The notes below the pieces were generated by a model, which ran no database searches, was not told the DNA's origin, and saw nothing but the letters and a program-made list of their open reading frames with translations. Of a stretch of DNA of 64,000 bases, positions 19,565 to 31,104 are shown piece by piece. The stretch spans positions 124,001 through 188,000 of the forward strand of contig JASPKZ010001230.1 of the NCBI GenBank assembly GCA_030220185.1, in the 5' to 3' direction. Every line of letters begins with the position of its first letter. The stretch's first letter is position 1. The translations under genes were made by a program, and so were the position numbers. This DNA is from Diploptera punctata (lineage: Eukaryota > Arthropoda > Insecta > Blattodea > Blaberidae).

Positions 19565-20640
19565 AAGATATAAGGAGGGAAGCTTCACGTAGTCTTTGTG
19601 GATTATAGTAAAGCCTTCGACCTAATCAAAAGGCATTACGTCATCAAGAAACTGACAAGTCTCCTAGGAGAAGAACACTACCTCACAACAAGAATATTGT
19701 AAATAATACCTTGACTTGCAACTATGTCCATATAGACAACCAGATAGAGAACTCAGCCCTGATAATACAACTCAACGGAGTCCTGCAAGGGGGTCCAATG
19801 AGCCCATTGTCATTCAACATTGCCACAATGGACGTTGCTCTAGCCATCACGGCAGACGAAGTAAAATTATTTACTTATGCGGATGACATGGTGCTGATGT
19901 CAACATCATCTCAACAACTACAGTTTGCAAGTAACAAACTAGAAGTATGGACAAGTGAAAACGACCTTCACATAAATGAAAGCAAAACGGTGTCGATGAT
20001 ATTCAAGAAAGGAGGACGAACAACATCGAAAGATGATATCTTCACCAACAATAAGAAGATTTAACGGGTAAATAATTTTAAGTATCTGGGGGTCACCTTT
20101 CAGACACGCGGAACTGGACAACATATGGACCCACCTAACAAAGAGAGATCTCCTACAAATAGAGAAGGTGAAAGCCACGTACTTAAAAAAAGGCTATCTG
20201 TCTGTCGAAATATACACTGTCACGCCTCGTATATGAACTAGCGAGGGAACCTTTCTATATTGAAGAGCTGCGACAAGATCTACATCTGCAATCCACAGAC
20301 GCATACAACGCCGTAGTGGAGGAGTTAAGATGGAAGAAAGGCCAAATCTGGATGGAATTCTACTCCACGGACGCTATAATGACAAGGGATTGGAGACAAG
20401 CAGAATACGACCTCAGGTATCTGATGACGAGGATGGCAACACATAGGTTCCATCACAAGATTTGTACTCGTAGGATGAAGAAATGTCACGAACCAGACTC
20501 CCAGTGCATCTGTGAGCTGTGCGCTTAACACTGCGACCGTTACCATGTTGTGTCGTGTCGGAGGCGAGGTGTGTCCCTGAGGGCTTACTGTGGAGGTGAC
20601 TGAACGGTGGACGATGGTGAAAAAAACTTGACGTTATGCA
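19565..20640 (+). pseudogene. LINE-K reverse transcriptase and C-terminal Cys motif
   Basis: Starts with FVDYSKAFDLIKRHYVIKKL, then NGVLQGGPMSPLSFNIATMD and FTYADDMVLMS, the palm motifs of a non-LTR RT. After several frame changes it reads RWKKGQIWMEFYSTDAIMTR and RFHHKICTRRMKKCHEPDSQ, then CICELCA, a stop, and HCDRYHVVSC. The final cysteine and histidine cluster resembles the C-terminal zinc motif of I- or R1-like LINEs. 5'-truncated with many stops. Confidence 0.83.
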
Positions 20641-20833
20641 CATTGTGCGCTCTTCATTATTATTAAATGTATGAGTTGCAGAAAGCCCAGCACAGAGGTT
20701 TCGGTATGCAATGGTTTCAGGATCTTGTCAGAATGAACCGGCTCATAATGTTGAAGTTAACAAGAGCATTTAAGTAAAATTATGAATAGATTATATCCGA
20801 AATATATGCTAATGAATAAATTCGCAGTAGTGA

Positions 20834-20940
20834 ATATATAATGACCCATTTGCAATATAAAATTGATCATATATAATCATCCATTTGCAATATTAAATTG
20901 TTTATATATATATAATCACCCATTTGCAATATTAAATTTG
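20834..20940 (+). repeat. Short tandem repeat of CATTTGCAATAT units
   Basis: TATATAATNNNCCATTTGCAATAT phrases occur three times at about 35-45 bp spacing. A fourth CCATTTGCAATATTA lies at 21233, just beyond the adjacent SINE. Confidence 0.8.
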
Positions 20941-20944
20941 TTTA

Positions 20945-21230
20945 TTTAACGACGTATTTTCGCAACTCAGATCATTAGCGTTCCAAATAAATTTAGGAGT
21001 GTTAGGGCCCACAAATTTTGTTCAGAGGCGTCTTATTTCAGGCTTGATGTTATTTTATGGACGCCATAAATCTACGATACGGGAACCGCGGTTTTACTTT
21101 CCTTTCCTTCCGAAGTAAATAATGAGCTACGTAGGGTTTATTTGCTCTTGAAAACTACTCCGGCCGAGTTTGAACTCTTAAACCTCGATATTAGATTTGA
21201 GCATGGTAACCACTAATCCCACTAGGACCA
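20945..21230 (-). mobile_element. SINE-K (tRNA-headed), degenerate
   Basis: The minus-strand head at 21165-21230 has tRNA-like A and B boxes (B box resembling GAGTTTGAACTC read from the plus strand). CCATTTGCAATATTA on both sides could be a target duplication or two units of the pre-existing repeat. Confidence 0.55.
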
Positions 21231-21959
21231 GTCCATTTGCAATATTACTTACAACTAGGGGTGGTGATTTTTCGCATATGTGACGTAGCGCAATATGCTT
21301 GTACTTACATTTATTTTCATTTTTCACGACCTATAAATACGTTTTAATATGTTTTGGAAATACAATAATTGGACCAAAATGCGAAAATATACCAAATGAG
21401 GGGATCCCGGCAAGAAAGTGTCAAGCCACATTTTCCTGATTCTGAGATAAAGCAATCTGAATATTTGTTTAAATCCTCAAATAAGAGGCGTTATTAAATT
21501 TTGATTATAGAGATGAAATGTGTTTTTCTGATATGTTTTAATCAAATAGTGACATATATTATAAACGTTTTTATTTTTCTTATATTTAAAAATATGTTGT
21601 TGTGTAGCCTGACACTATCTTGAGCAAAAATTTCACAAAATTTGTGGAATAAATATTTTTCAACATAAGAAATGTTTAAATTAATTATATTTGCCCTATT
21701 TAATAAAATAAAGTAATATATGTTCCACAAATGATAAACAATGCCCTAAAAATCCTTCATCACATATTCCACCATTTAAAAAAAAGTTGAATAAGTAGTT
21801 GGTGATACAAGATTATTAATATTTGCCGTATTTAATCAAATCAAATAATATACGTTTCACAAAAATTAAACAAAGCCCTAAAATAAGTCTTCCACATCAT
21901 TTACCATCATTTGGTATCAAGTTCAGGTAAAAGCCATGATAGACTGGGGGGACATACTC

Positions 21960-22600
21960 CATCACCTCTGTAAGTTTGCTTATTTTTATCATAAGTGGTC
22001 TTACATTTTTCTGCTTTAGAGTCATGGTACTTGGATTTCCTTTATTTCTTTTAGAAACCTCTTCAAACTCCAATTCGTCCTGTTTCTTAATTCATTGATC
22101 CTTGGTTTGTGATTTTCAAATCCTAAGTGTATAGCTTCTGAGAATCTAAGCTCCACACCACTAATACACACTTTCTTATTAGCCCACTTTTTAAAGCTTT
22201 TATATCGAAAAAATCTGTGCTTTCCATTTCAACTATATAAAACTCGTGCTTACGGCCACAAGACTATTATTTATCTCCAATTGCATGTCCCTCTGATATT
22301 TTTCAATTCTAGCAAAATCTCTATCAGAGGGTAAGTATGGGATCCAGAAATTAAAAAATGTTCAAATTCGTCAAACTGCTTTGTATGGATACATAATTAT
22401 AAATTGCCATTATATTCCAATTCTTATTCTGACCCCAAACATTTGTCAGAAAATATATCCAGTTTCTTTGAACAAATGCATATAGTTTCTTTGTATTTCA
22501 GAATGCAGCTTCGAATCTCATCGGTGCCATGTCCCGCAATACTCTCATCCCATACAAGCATATACCCATATACAGATAGTAAATTAATTTACCGCACAAA
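21960..22600 (-). pseudogene. Decayed transposase-like protein
   Basis: Reading right to left: VWDESIAGHGTDEIRSCIL, then FWIPYLPSDRDFARIEKYQR and DMQLEINNSLV, then after a shift EFYIVEMESTDFFDIKALKS and GLIRKCVLVVWSLDSQKLYT. These phrases recall a transposase-like family in insects and cnidarians with WDE.xAxRG and GHS.LPSDRDF.xIE motifs, cited from memory. A further acidic minus-strand frame near 24190-24400 (SDSEYLPHSEEELTSRTEIQ) may be its N-terminus. The middle, containing expected catalytic residues, is lost or replaced by the minisatellite region. Confidence 0.6.
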
Positions 22601-22771
22601 TTTAAATGTGTGTAGGGGGGTATTATATAAGCAATTTGAGATAATGAACAAATGGCCTACGAATAATATGTCCAAGTTATGATTAAATTTGTTAAATGGT
22701 TGCCACGCCACTGAATATTTCAAATTAAAATGGAAATAATATGACATAGAGACTGTAAGTGGCAACATGTA

Positions 22772-22830
22772 AGTTCCTTTAGCTCAGTGGTTAATAGCAG
22801 TCTTACTACCTACAGTATATTATGTACATT
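22772..22830 (+). repeat. tRNA-like 5' half
   Basis: CCTTTAGCTCAGTGGTTAAT resembles the D-arm half of a tRNA with an A box. No matching B box follows. It may be the head of a lost SINE. Confidence 0.4.
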
Positions 22831-22874
22831 TTCCCCCCTTTCTTTATTATGCCGGTTCCGTCGGTTAAAGATGG

Positions 22875-23365
22875 ATGTTGGAGGCCATTTTGGGTCAAGT
22901 TAGGCCCTCGGAGGCCACGTTGGGTTAGGTTAGGTCCTTGGAAGCAACTTCTGGCCAGAGTACGCCCTCGGATCCACTTTGGGTCAGGTTAGGCCATCGG
23001 AGGCCACGTTGGATCAGATTAGGCCATCGGAGGCCACGTTGGGTCAGATCAGGCCATCGGAGGCCACGTTGGGTCTGATTAGGCCATCGGAGGCCACGTT
23101 GGGTCAGATTAGGCCATCGGAGGCCACGTTGGATCAGATTAGGACATCGGAGGCCACGTTGGATCAGATTAGGACATCGGAGGCCACGTTGGATCAGATT
23201 GGGCCATCGGAGGCCACGTTGGGTCAGTTTAGGCCATCGGAGATCACGTTGGGTAAGGTTAGGCCCTCGGAGCCACTTTGGGTAAGGTTAGGCCCTCGGA
23301 GCCACTTTGGGTAAGGTTAGGCCCTCGGAGCCACTTTGGGTAAGGTTAGGCCCTCGTAGGCAACT
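22875..23365 (+). repeat. Minisatellite of 28-30-bp units
   Basis: About 16 units of the type GGCCATCGGAGGCCACGTTG plus GGTCAGATTA. The 5' and 3' units are GGCCCTCGG variants and the last ones are 28 bp. Across the 30-bp units a frame at 22979-23314 stays open and repeats the decapeptide GQIRPSEATL; this follows from the 30-bp period, and no protein is claimed. Confidence 0.97.
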
Positions 23366-23690
23366 TTGGGTTTCTCTCCTACTTTGCTCTCCTGTTGATT
23401 TCATCATCGACATCAAGGCTTGGCCATCTGGCCCATTCCGAGAGATTTGATCTCTCCATTCTAGCAAAAGGTCTTCCTTGGCTTATATATCCTGCAGGTC
23501 TGTAGTTTAAAATCATTTTAGGAGATCTATCATCTGACATTCTAAATAGATGCTCGTACTAATTTTGTCTTTGTCAATTTTACTCGTTAATTTAAAAATA
23601 TTTAATTGATCTCTTATCTCTGTACTTCTTTTTTGGTCCATAAGAGTGTAGCCCGTTGACTTTAAAAATCTCATACTGTTGATTTATCTG
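23366..23690 (-). pseudogene. LINE-H C-terminal fragment
   Basis: The minus strand reads MRFLKSTGYTLMDQKRSTEI, IYKPRKTFC and ERSNLSEWARWPSLDVDDEI. The RFLRxTxGYTLxDxxRxxEI pattern is also in the LINE-H copy at 33155-33725. It adjoins the minisatellite directly. Confidence 0.78.
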
Positions 23691-24699
23691 TATCAAATAC
23701 CGATTACTTTGATTCCCTATAACTCCACCATTTTCCCTCATAGACCTTTGATTCCCTATCTCAAATCACTTGTATAATACCCCTGTAAGCAGTTAAATGT
23801 GTGCGGTATAATTCATTTACACACTGTATATTATTGATATAGGCCTATTTATTTTTATAACCTAAAAAAGAGCTTTGGATTCCAGTAATATAATAACAGT
23901 TCATTATGTTTATACTACTCGTATCATAAAGTTAATTATTAATGATTATTTCAATTATCCACTAATACACACGTAAGCATATTGAATTCTTAGGGCAATA
24001 GAATGCTAAGCAACAATTATTAATTAAGTAATAATTTAGATTATATAAGATAATAAAAGAAACATTGCTTTAGACATTGAAGGTATCACTATGACTTATA
24101 ATAGAAAATTAAAATGTGATCAGAAAAAATATTTAAAAAAAATAGATTCATAATTTCTCTAACCAACAAATCTACTTGACATCTGTGGGGTGAATATAAT
24201 GCCAAGCAACATTTGCTTGTATTTCAGTTCTCGAAGTTAATTCTTCCTCAGAGTGTGGCAAATACTCAGAATCAGAGCTATTATCACTATCTCCATAATT
24301 TAATTGACTGGAAAACTACAATTTATTTCTGCAAGCTATTTTCCACAAATTCCCTTTGTTGCCCGACACTGTCTTGCAGTTATGGAAGATGCATGAAAGA
24401 TTAGGGCAAGGAAAAAAAACTTAATACAATACCATATGTGGAGTTTACTGCAGAAACACTTCACACTAGACTATTCAATATAACATTACTTACAAGATGA
24501 CATGACTAGTTAAGTTTTGCCAAAAATGTGGTTTGGCACTTTCTTGCCTGGATCCCCTCAAATGCAATATAAATGCGAAATCGACCATTTTTCAAATATG
24601 TTTTTTTGTCTTTCCTTTTTTTTTCCTGAAAAATTCGTGGAAAATAATCATGTAGACTGCTGCATATGCTGTTGAGTGTTAGGCTTAAATACCCATGAG

Positions 24700-24790
24700 C
24701 TCTGCAACGTATTTAGGGCCCTACCAACATCATGGATGCTGAAAGATATTTTAGTAAATGCAATCTAATTTTAAGAGAAGGTGAAGCCGG
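24700..24790 (+). pseudogene. hAT C-terminal dimerisation relic
   Basis: GPTNIMDAERYFSKCNLILR matches the VDAERxFSxxxxIxxxRR core of hAT C-terminal domains. Only about 25 residues survive. It lies just outside the right end of the 3.16-kb transposon, suggesting that element landed in hAT debris. Confidence 0.5.
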
Positions 24791-24794
24791 ATGA

Positions 24795-25274
24795 CGAAAT
24801 AAGATATTAAGGTATGTTCAATGGTTTCAATCTGTGTTAGATTAAAATTTAATTACTTCAGTTTGTGTATTTTCGTTTTATTATCCTTGTTTTACTTTTG
24901 TATATTTTATTTTATAATTCTGGTTTCGATTAATTTTCGTTTTTTACATTATTCTGGTCTTGTATCATTATAAATGTATGTTTTAGGTTGTTTTATGTGA
25001 CATTTTATGTCTTCCTTTATTCTAAAATTGTTATTTATATTTTATCAATTTATTCTATATTCTGTGATGCTTCGTTGCCTGTCATTAGAATTAACTCATA
25101 ATTACTTGTATGTATATTTTTCTTCAAAATGATATCAAATTCAAAATTGAAATTGTATAAACGCTACAAAGGAGTAAATGTACAAATCAAAGGGCTAAAT
25201 TTCAAAACTCTAAAAACTACCTCTGCTTATTAAAAAAAGTTGAATCTGTAAGTATAGATCAATATTAAAAATTG
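24795..25274. other. AT-rich spacer
   Basis: No supported feature. Confidence 0.5.
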
Positions 25275-26180
25275 ACAAAATGAAACGCTAATTCTAAGAG
25301 AAGCGAGGAAAATGTTTAAAAATCGAGCGATAGCGAGGTTCTTAATTTTCGAGTTTCTGTAAACACTTCACAAACGTGTGTTGTACATTATTTTTTGCGC
25401 GATGGTATTTTCAAAATAATAAATAATAGTAAAATAATAACATCTTTGTTGGAAATATTTGCGTTTATTATAAAGAACTGACTAACGTTATTGCCTGTAA
25501 ACGGATATGTGCCCACGTAATATATGCGAACTAAAGCCCACTTCAATTTCTGCCTCGGCAAATCATTTCCCACTCTGCATTCCTATCTCTCTCTTGCACT
25601 TGCACTCCAATGTTATCAACTCAACTCCAACCTTGTATTATTCAATATTAGAGAGCTATGACACTGGGGAAAGTTTGACAACATCCCTACTTAATAAGTT
25701 GCCGTTTGACGTAGTAGGATGAAACGGTGTGAGTATAGACGTGTACTTTTCTAAGAACGATGTCAGCGCTATAGGGGCACAGATCCGTTGGTCTGAGTAT
25801 AACAGTGTGGGCAATGTTTATTAGTTGAAACTACAGGAGGACGTGACATCAATCAGTGATAAAATGACAGCAACTACGCATTTATTGTTTTATATTGTTT
25901 CAAGTAAAGTTCAGTTAATTTAAAGTGCAGTGATTTGTTTGCGTATAATGTATATTAACACTATCTTTTGGATATTTTTTGTATATACATTGTATGTAGT
26001 ATACTTAGAGGGCAGTGGTTTTACTTCCCACACGCGTGTTTGTAATATGTAATATTACAGTGTAGTTATTTTATTACAGTACAGTTATTTAGGTTGGCAA
26101 CCCCGAAATGTAGGAAGTTGAACTTTCAATCATGGTCGCCATTGCTGTAAGTACGACAAAAGGCACTATCGCGCAAAAAA
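25275..26180 (+). repeat. Repeat R1, longest copy, with a MITE inside
   Basis: Homologous to 51426-52150 on the opposite strand and partly to 27085-27322. Blocks include TTTTTTGCGCGATGGTATTT near the left, GAACTGACTAACGTTA, and GAACTTTCAATCATGGTCGC then ACTATCGCGCAAAAAAT near the right. TTTTTTGCGCGAT and its complement lie toward both ends, but homology extends past them on the left, so the true termini are unclear. No protein is encoded. Confidence 0.88.
25491..25799. mobile_element. 309-bp MITE inserted in R1
   Basis: Absent from the R1 copy at 51426-52150, where the site reads ACTGTTAACGTTAGTC. The insert is flanked by TA on both sides, and its ends share the imperfect inverted ACGGAT.TGTGCCC. 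Consistent with a non-autonomous Tc1/mariner-type element. Confidence 0.82.
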
Positions 26181-26389
26181 TATGTATGTATGTACCACAT
26201 AAGTTCCTCGCGGAGACATGGATGCCCCCTTAGCAGGGAGTTTAATTTAGCTACGTTCATTTCCCTAGGGGTCTCAGTAAGTAACATATAGTGAGTATAT
26301 TGGCTCAGTGATACATCTTGTAGGTTTAAGTAAGGTATTACTTGGTTGGGGAAGGTAGATTACATTTTGCTCAGAGGCACCAATGTAAG

Positions 26390-26572
26390 CTTGAGGTTCA
26401 TTTATGATTTCGATAACTTCAGACTCGGGACCAACGGTTTAAAGTCTCTCTTGGAGAACTTGCCCCTTGGATTTTTCCATCCTAAAAATCATTGATTCCG
26501 ACCCGGGTTTGAACCCGCGACCCTGGGAACTAGAGGCAAGGAATAAAACCACTAGACAACCGCGGCCAACTA
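26390..26572 (-). mobile_element. SINE-E copy
   Basis: The tRNA head on the right contains CGGGTTTGAACCCGCGACCC (read from plus) and GACCGCGG-like 5' bases. The body has CAGACTCGG.ACC.ACGG, shared with 42345-42512 and 62265-62425. The 3' end may reach about 26200. Confidence 0.85.
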
Positions 26573-26599
26573 AAACAAATATATGGTATTAGAAGATTT

Positions 26600-26780
26600 T
26601 GGGTTATAAGATCGTGGTCCCTAACTGGTGCTTTTCCCAGATGCTTTTCCCTCTGCTACGGAGGGCATATAACGGGGAGAATTCTTCTAGGAGATGTTCC
26701 CTGGTCGGAGCTCGGCCAGCACATGGAACATTACCTAGAAGAACTCGCCACTGAATATGCCCCATGCTGACCAGGGAACA
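26600..26780. repeat. Diverged relative of the foldback at 7976-8219
   Basis: Shares GTGGTC...TAACTGGTG.TT, CTACGGAGGG.AT and CTTCTAGG with 7990-8160, and retains partial internal symmetry (TTCTTCTAGG and CCTAGAAGAA). The outer arms are not preserved. Confidence 0.65.
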
Positions 26781-27084
26781 TCGTTACAACAATTTTTAGA
26801 TATCGGATTTCAGGATACTCTCCATTGTCTTCATTTTATTTCTGTGGCATACACCGAGTTTGGTTTCGAAGAAATACTCTGGAAATAATTTGCTGCCAAT
26901 AAAGTCTCTCTTCACAATTACTTTTATTAGTCAGTTCTTTACACACTCCAACAGTTTGACTTGGAAAACATTTTGTCTTCACACCTACATTACATTACAT
27001 TAACTCGTCCGCACTTTGGACTCGACTCCATACGTCTGACTCTATCACCTTCTCATATATCCGAGGGTAGAAATAATATGAAAT
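26781..27084. other. Spacer
   Basis: No supported feature. Confidence 0.45.
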
Positions 27085-27322
27085 TATAATATATATTAAC
27101 ACTATATTTTGGATTTTTTGTATATACATTATACGTAGTATACATAGAGGGCAGTGGTCTTACTTCCCACACGTGATTTGTAATATGTAATATTACAGTA
27201 TAGTTATTTTATTAGAGTATAGTTATTTAGGTTGCCAACCCCAAAATGTAGGAAGTTGAACTTTCAATCATGGTCGCCATTGCTGTAAGTACGACAAAAC
27301 GCACTATCGCGCAAAAAATACA
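27085..27322 (+). repeat. Repeat R1, right part only
   Basis: Nearly identical to 25945-26180, from ATATTAACACTAT to ACTATCGCGCAAAAAATA. It ends at the same place as the long copy, supporting a real right terminus there. Confidence 0.9.
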
Positions 27323-27888
27323 TTTCGTAACATGACATAATTTATTGTTGATATCCTAATTATTTAAGTTCATATTGTTTCTATTGATTATCCTTCTTGT
27401 TTACGTACTTGTAAAATTACTAATTAAGTTTGCCATTTTTCTTTATGAAAGTTGCCTCGGTTTTTGTGAATATGACATGTCGTGTGTATAACTTTATTAT
27501 TTTGATCACGTGATTATTGATGTCATTGAGTGTTGCGATTAAGAGAAGAGTTGTAGTAATCTAATTTCAGGATTATTTCCTGTATTAGATAATCGCTAAG
27601 ATTAAAACTGAATCGTAAAGTTGAACTATTTAACATGGCTTTTTAGATTGCGGTTAAGGTATAATACACAAGGCTTTAACTGGTAGATAAAGCTAGCTGC
27701 ATTGCACAATAACAGTGTTATAGTAAGGTGATTTGTAACTTCACGCTATTTTTTTTTACGTTTCCAATAATTCTTCACATTAAAATTCTCTTTCTGTTAA
27801 AATTGAGTCATTCTTCATCGGATGTGCAGTGGGGGGAATAAGATTGTGGTAGTAAATTACGAACTTGGTCTGGTTCATCTGTATCTCT
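27323..27888. other. AT-rich spacer
   Basis: No supported feature. Confidence 0.5.
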
Positions 27889-30047
27889 GACTATTTAACT
27901 CATGCCTCAAATGGGAGTCAATGACCAATCACCTTTCAATGAATTTTGTTTTGCAACCAATGACAGTCGTGTTTTACCTCGCTACTTATCGATTTCTGTT
28001 CACCAGCTCCTGCTTTTGTGGTGAAGAGAGCTCCTTTTTAATATTCTGAACAGGCCAAAAGCATTATTTTGCAGTGACTGACTCTCCAACAAATACGTTG
28101 AATATAGGAAATAATGAACACACACATTCGATAATTGTGTGTTCAATAATTGTGTTTTTAAGTAATGATTTTACTGAGTTGTTAACTAAAAAATAAATTA
28201 ATAACATATAATGCTGGTTATAAATGTTATAATATACAGTTTGATGTGTTTCATTTTTCCTCCACTAGGCTGCATTCTTACAATATTGTGATCCTATTTT
28301 GTAATAAATAATATCAAGTTGCAGAGAATAAATAAATCGAACATAACCTCACATATCTGATTTGTTTTTAAATATCGCCGTAACAATAGATGAAATAACT
28401 GACACAGTACAGAGATTGAAAAATCGAAAGGCTGCAGGTCCTGATACGATAACAAATGAAATGTTGAAAATATGGAGGAATACAGCTGATAAATGAACTA
28501 CAGAAGTTATTCCAAAATAGCATAATAAGCGGTACCACCCCACTAGAATGGAAATCGAGTATAACTATCCCAATATTTAAAAAGGGTGATAAAACTAAAC
28601 CAGAAAATTATCGTGGAATTACATTACTTAATAGTTCTCTAAAAGTATTCACAAAAATATTAAACAATAAATTAAACGCATTAATCCATATTAAAGAACA
28701 ACAAGGATTTCGGAAAAATAGATCCACATTTGATGAAATTTACATAGACAAATTGTGGAAAAATCATGGGAATTCAATAAACCAGTATTCTTATGTTTCA
28801 TAGATATGAAGAAAGCTTTTGATAGAGCACAGCTTGAAGATGTTGTACACATCTTGAGAGAGAATGAAATTCCTAATGAACTGATTAGAGCAATAATATC
28901 AATTAATACACACTGCAAAACAGTAATCAAAGTAAAAGAACAGCAAACTGAAGAAATGACGCTCACAAAGGGCATCAGGCAAGGTGATTCTAAGTCCATT
29001 CTTATGTAATATTATAATGGATAAAATTATTGAAAACATACCAGCACGTTTGTGTTATAAAATGGGAGACACTAGATTTCACTTAATATGTTACGCAGAT
29101 GATGTCGTTCTCCTTTCAGAATCTGAAGATAATTTACAAAGATCTTTACATCAATTTAATATAAATGCCAAAAAAATACAATATGGAAATTAACACGAAT
29201 AAGACAAAATGCTTAACAATATCAAAAGAACCAGTAAGATGCAAATTAGAAGTGGAAAGAAAAATCATAGAACAAGCGTCAGAATTTAATTATTTAGGTG
29301 TATTAATAACAAACACTAAAAATTTAATAAAATAAGTAAAGAAATAAGCTGATAAATCAGCACAAATATCAGGATCTATTAAAGATTTAATTTGGCGTAA
29401 CAAACATATGACAATAGAAAGCAAAACCCGCATATACAAAACGATAGTTCGACCAGTTATCGTATATGGAGCAGAAACTAGGGCTGATACAACAAATACT
29501 AAACAAATAATAAGCACATGCGAAATGAAAATCTTAAGAACTATTCAGGGGAAAACATTATTTGATAAAATACACAACACAGAAATTAGGGACAAATGCC
29601 ACATTCAAGACATAACCAAATTTGTTATAGATAGACGAAAATATTGGAAGGGTCATATAGAAAGAATGGAAGAAAACCGACTTGCAAAAAGAGCTAAAGA
29701 AGATAGACCAATGGACGGGAGAAGAACAAGAGGAAGACCTGCCAAGAGATGGATAGACAGTGAATGCACATCCAGTACGTCTTCCTCCGAGGAGTGATTT
29801 TGGAAATAAACAGGATGAAAATCCTACAAATTAAGTTTAAGAAGAAGAAGAAGAAGCCGTTTACATTATATATATATTTTAAATACCAGTAACTATATTT
29901 AAATAATGATTTTTGAGTAAACAGCTTAATTAGTCCTAACAAATAGCCTACCACTCTTGATTTCCAAATCCTGTAGATAAATTTGCTCGTCATTTTGTGA
30001 CTCGTGAATTTATCGATGATTTGCAAGTCATTCGTGACATTACTTAT
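27889..30047 (+). repeat. Repeat T, copy 1, split by LINE-B
   Basis: Repeat T runs from TGACTATTTAACTCATG to GGCATTACTTATGA, 600-750 bp when uninterrupted. Here it occupies 27889-28380 and 29856-30047. It contains CCAAAT/CCAATCAC boxes, an AACATTCTGAATAGG block and TTCAAACATCGCCGTTTACA, but no open frame. Copy 2 begins directly at its end. Confidence 0.88.
28381..29855 (+). mobile_element. LINE-B, 5'-truncated, inserted in repeat T
   Basis: The plus strand reads ITDTVQRLKNRKAAGPDTIT, FKKGDKTKPENYRGITLLNS, CFIDMKKAFDRAQLEDVVHI, GIRQGDS..SPFLCNIIMDK, LICYADDVVLLSESEDNLQ, IYKTIVRPVIVYGAETRADT and a C-terminal GRRTRGRPAKRWIDSECTSS. These are palm and thumb motifs in the correct order, separated by frameshifts (near 28480, 28750, 28990 and 29180) and one stop. 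It ends in an AAGAAG tail. GCCG lies on both sides, a short target duplication. Confidence 0.93.
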
Positions 30048-31091
30048 GACCATTTAACTCATGTCCCAAATGGGAGTCAATGACCAATCACATTTCAATG
30101 ATTTTTTATTTATAACCAATCACAGTCGTGTTTCAGCTCGAATTTATCAACCAAAGTTTATCATATTAAAGAAAGCTACTCCTTTTTAACATTCTGAATA
30201 GGCCATAGCATTATTTTGCAGTGATTGACTCTCTAAGAAATACGGCTACCAGATTGTATATATAGTGCATGAATGTCAGCAGATAGCGCATTCGGGGATA
30301 ATGTAAGAACATTTGTAGCAATTGATTATACCACAAAAAAAGAACACTGTTTGCACTTTCTTAAACGAATTATTTTTCAGGAAATGACGTTGCAGAAAAA
30401 TATAATTGACATACTTACATCATAGGACATCAGAAATTAATTAATATCTATAATGTTGGTTATAAATTTCTCCACTAGGGTGCATTCTTACAATATTGCG
30501 ATCCTTTGACAATAAATAATATGATCTTGTTGCAGTGATGAATAAAAGAAGCAAATTAAGCGTACCTATCGTTTCTCATTTGTTTTCAAACATCGCCGTT
30601 TACATTAAATATATAAATATTTTAAAATAACTATAGTTAAATAAATCCACCGCTGTGGTTTCGAGGTAGCGTGCTGCCTTGTTACGCAGCGGGCCTGGGT
30701 TCGATCCCCGGTCGAGGCAGTTTTTCTGGGTGAGGTTTTTATCGGGGTTTTTCCTCACCTGAAAGACAAATGTCAGGAAAACTTTAAGGCCCAAACGGCC
30801 CGCGAAATCATATGGCCATCATCATCATCCGCCACGGTGTGGAAAGCAACAGGAAGCTACTACACCTACAATTCTCTAGAATAGTTGCAAGTATAGCATG
30901 AAAATGCTATGATTGCAGTGAAGAATTACTATGGATGGATGGATAGTTAAATAATGATGTATGAGTTAACAGCCTAATTTTATTCGTTAAATAGTCCTAT
31001 CAAATGCCATTCTTGATTTCCAAATTCTCTAGATAAATTCACAACTCACGAAATCGATGATTTGGAAATCACTCGTGGCATTACTTATGAA
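30048..31091 (+). repeat. Repeat T, copy 2, with SINE-A inside
   Basis: Head-to-tail with copy 1. It is interrupted at 30655-30942 by SINE-A and resumes at TAATGATGTATGAG. It ends CTCGTGGCATTACTTATGA. Confidence 0.88.
30655..30942 (+). mobile_element. SINE-A with perfect 12-bp target duplication
   Basis: ATAGTTAAATAA occurs at 30643-30654 and again at 30943-30954. The complete tRNA head has GCGGGCCTGGGTTCGATCCC. The TAGCAT-GAAA-ATGCTA hairpin is intact but the second 3' hairpin (CTGCC/GGCAG) is deleted. The tail is (ATGG)3. Confidence 0.95.
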
Positions 31092-31104
31092 CTTATGATA
31101 AACT

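Larger units (their letters stand above)
21399..24558 (-). mobile_element. 3.16-kb DNA transposon with TSD CAAATG
   Basis: Inverted termini of about 37 bp begin AGGGGATCC and share GGCAAGAAAGTG.CAA.CCACATTTT. The 6-bp direct repeat CAAATG lies immediately outside both ends (21393-21398 and 24559-24564). Inside are a decayed minus-strand transposase, a tRNA-like 5' half, a 30-bp minisatellite and a LINE-H fragment, so the element was itself invaded. The superfamily is not assigned. Confidence 0.85.

Noticed and set aside
22979..23314. A repetitive protein with GQIRPSEATL units
   Set aside because: The frame is open only because the minisatellite period is a multiple of three; the period changes at the 3' end and the surroundings are transposon debris.
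28349..28999. Minus-strand frames in the LINE-B region
   Set aside because: They are shadows of the plus-strand reverse transcriptase, whose motifs occur in correct order.
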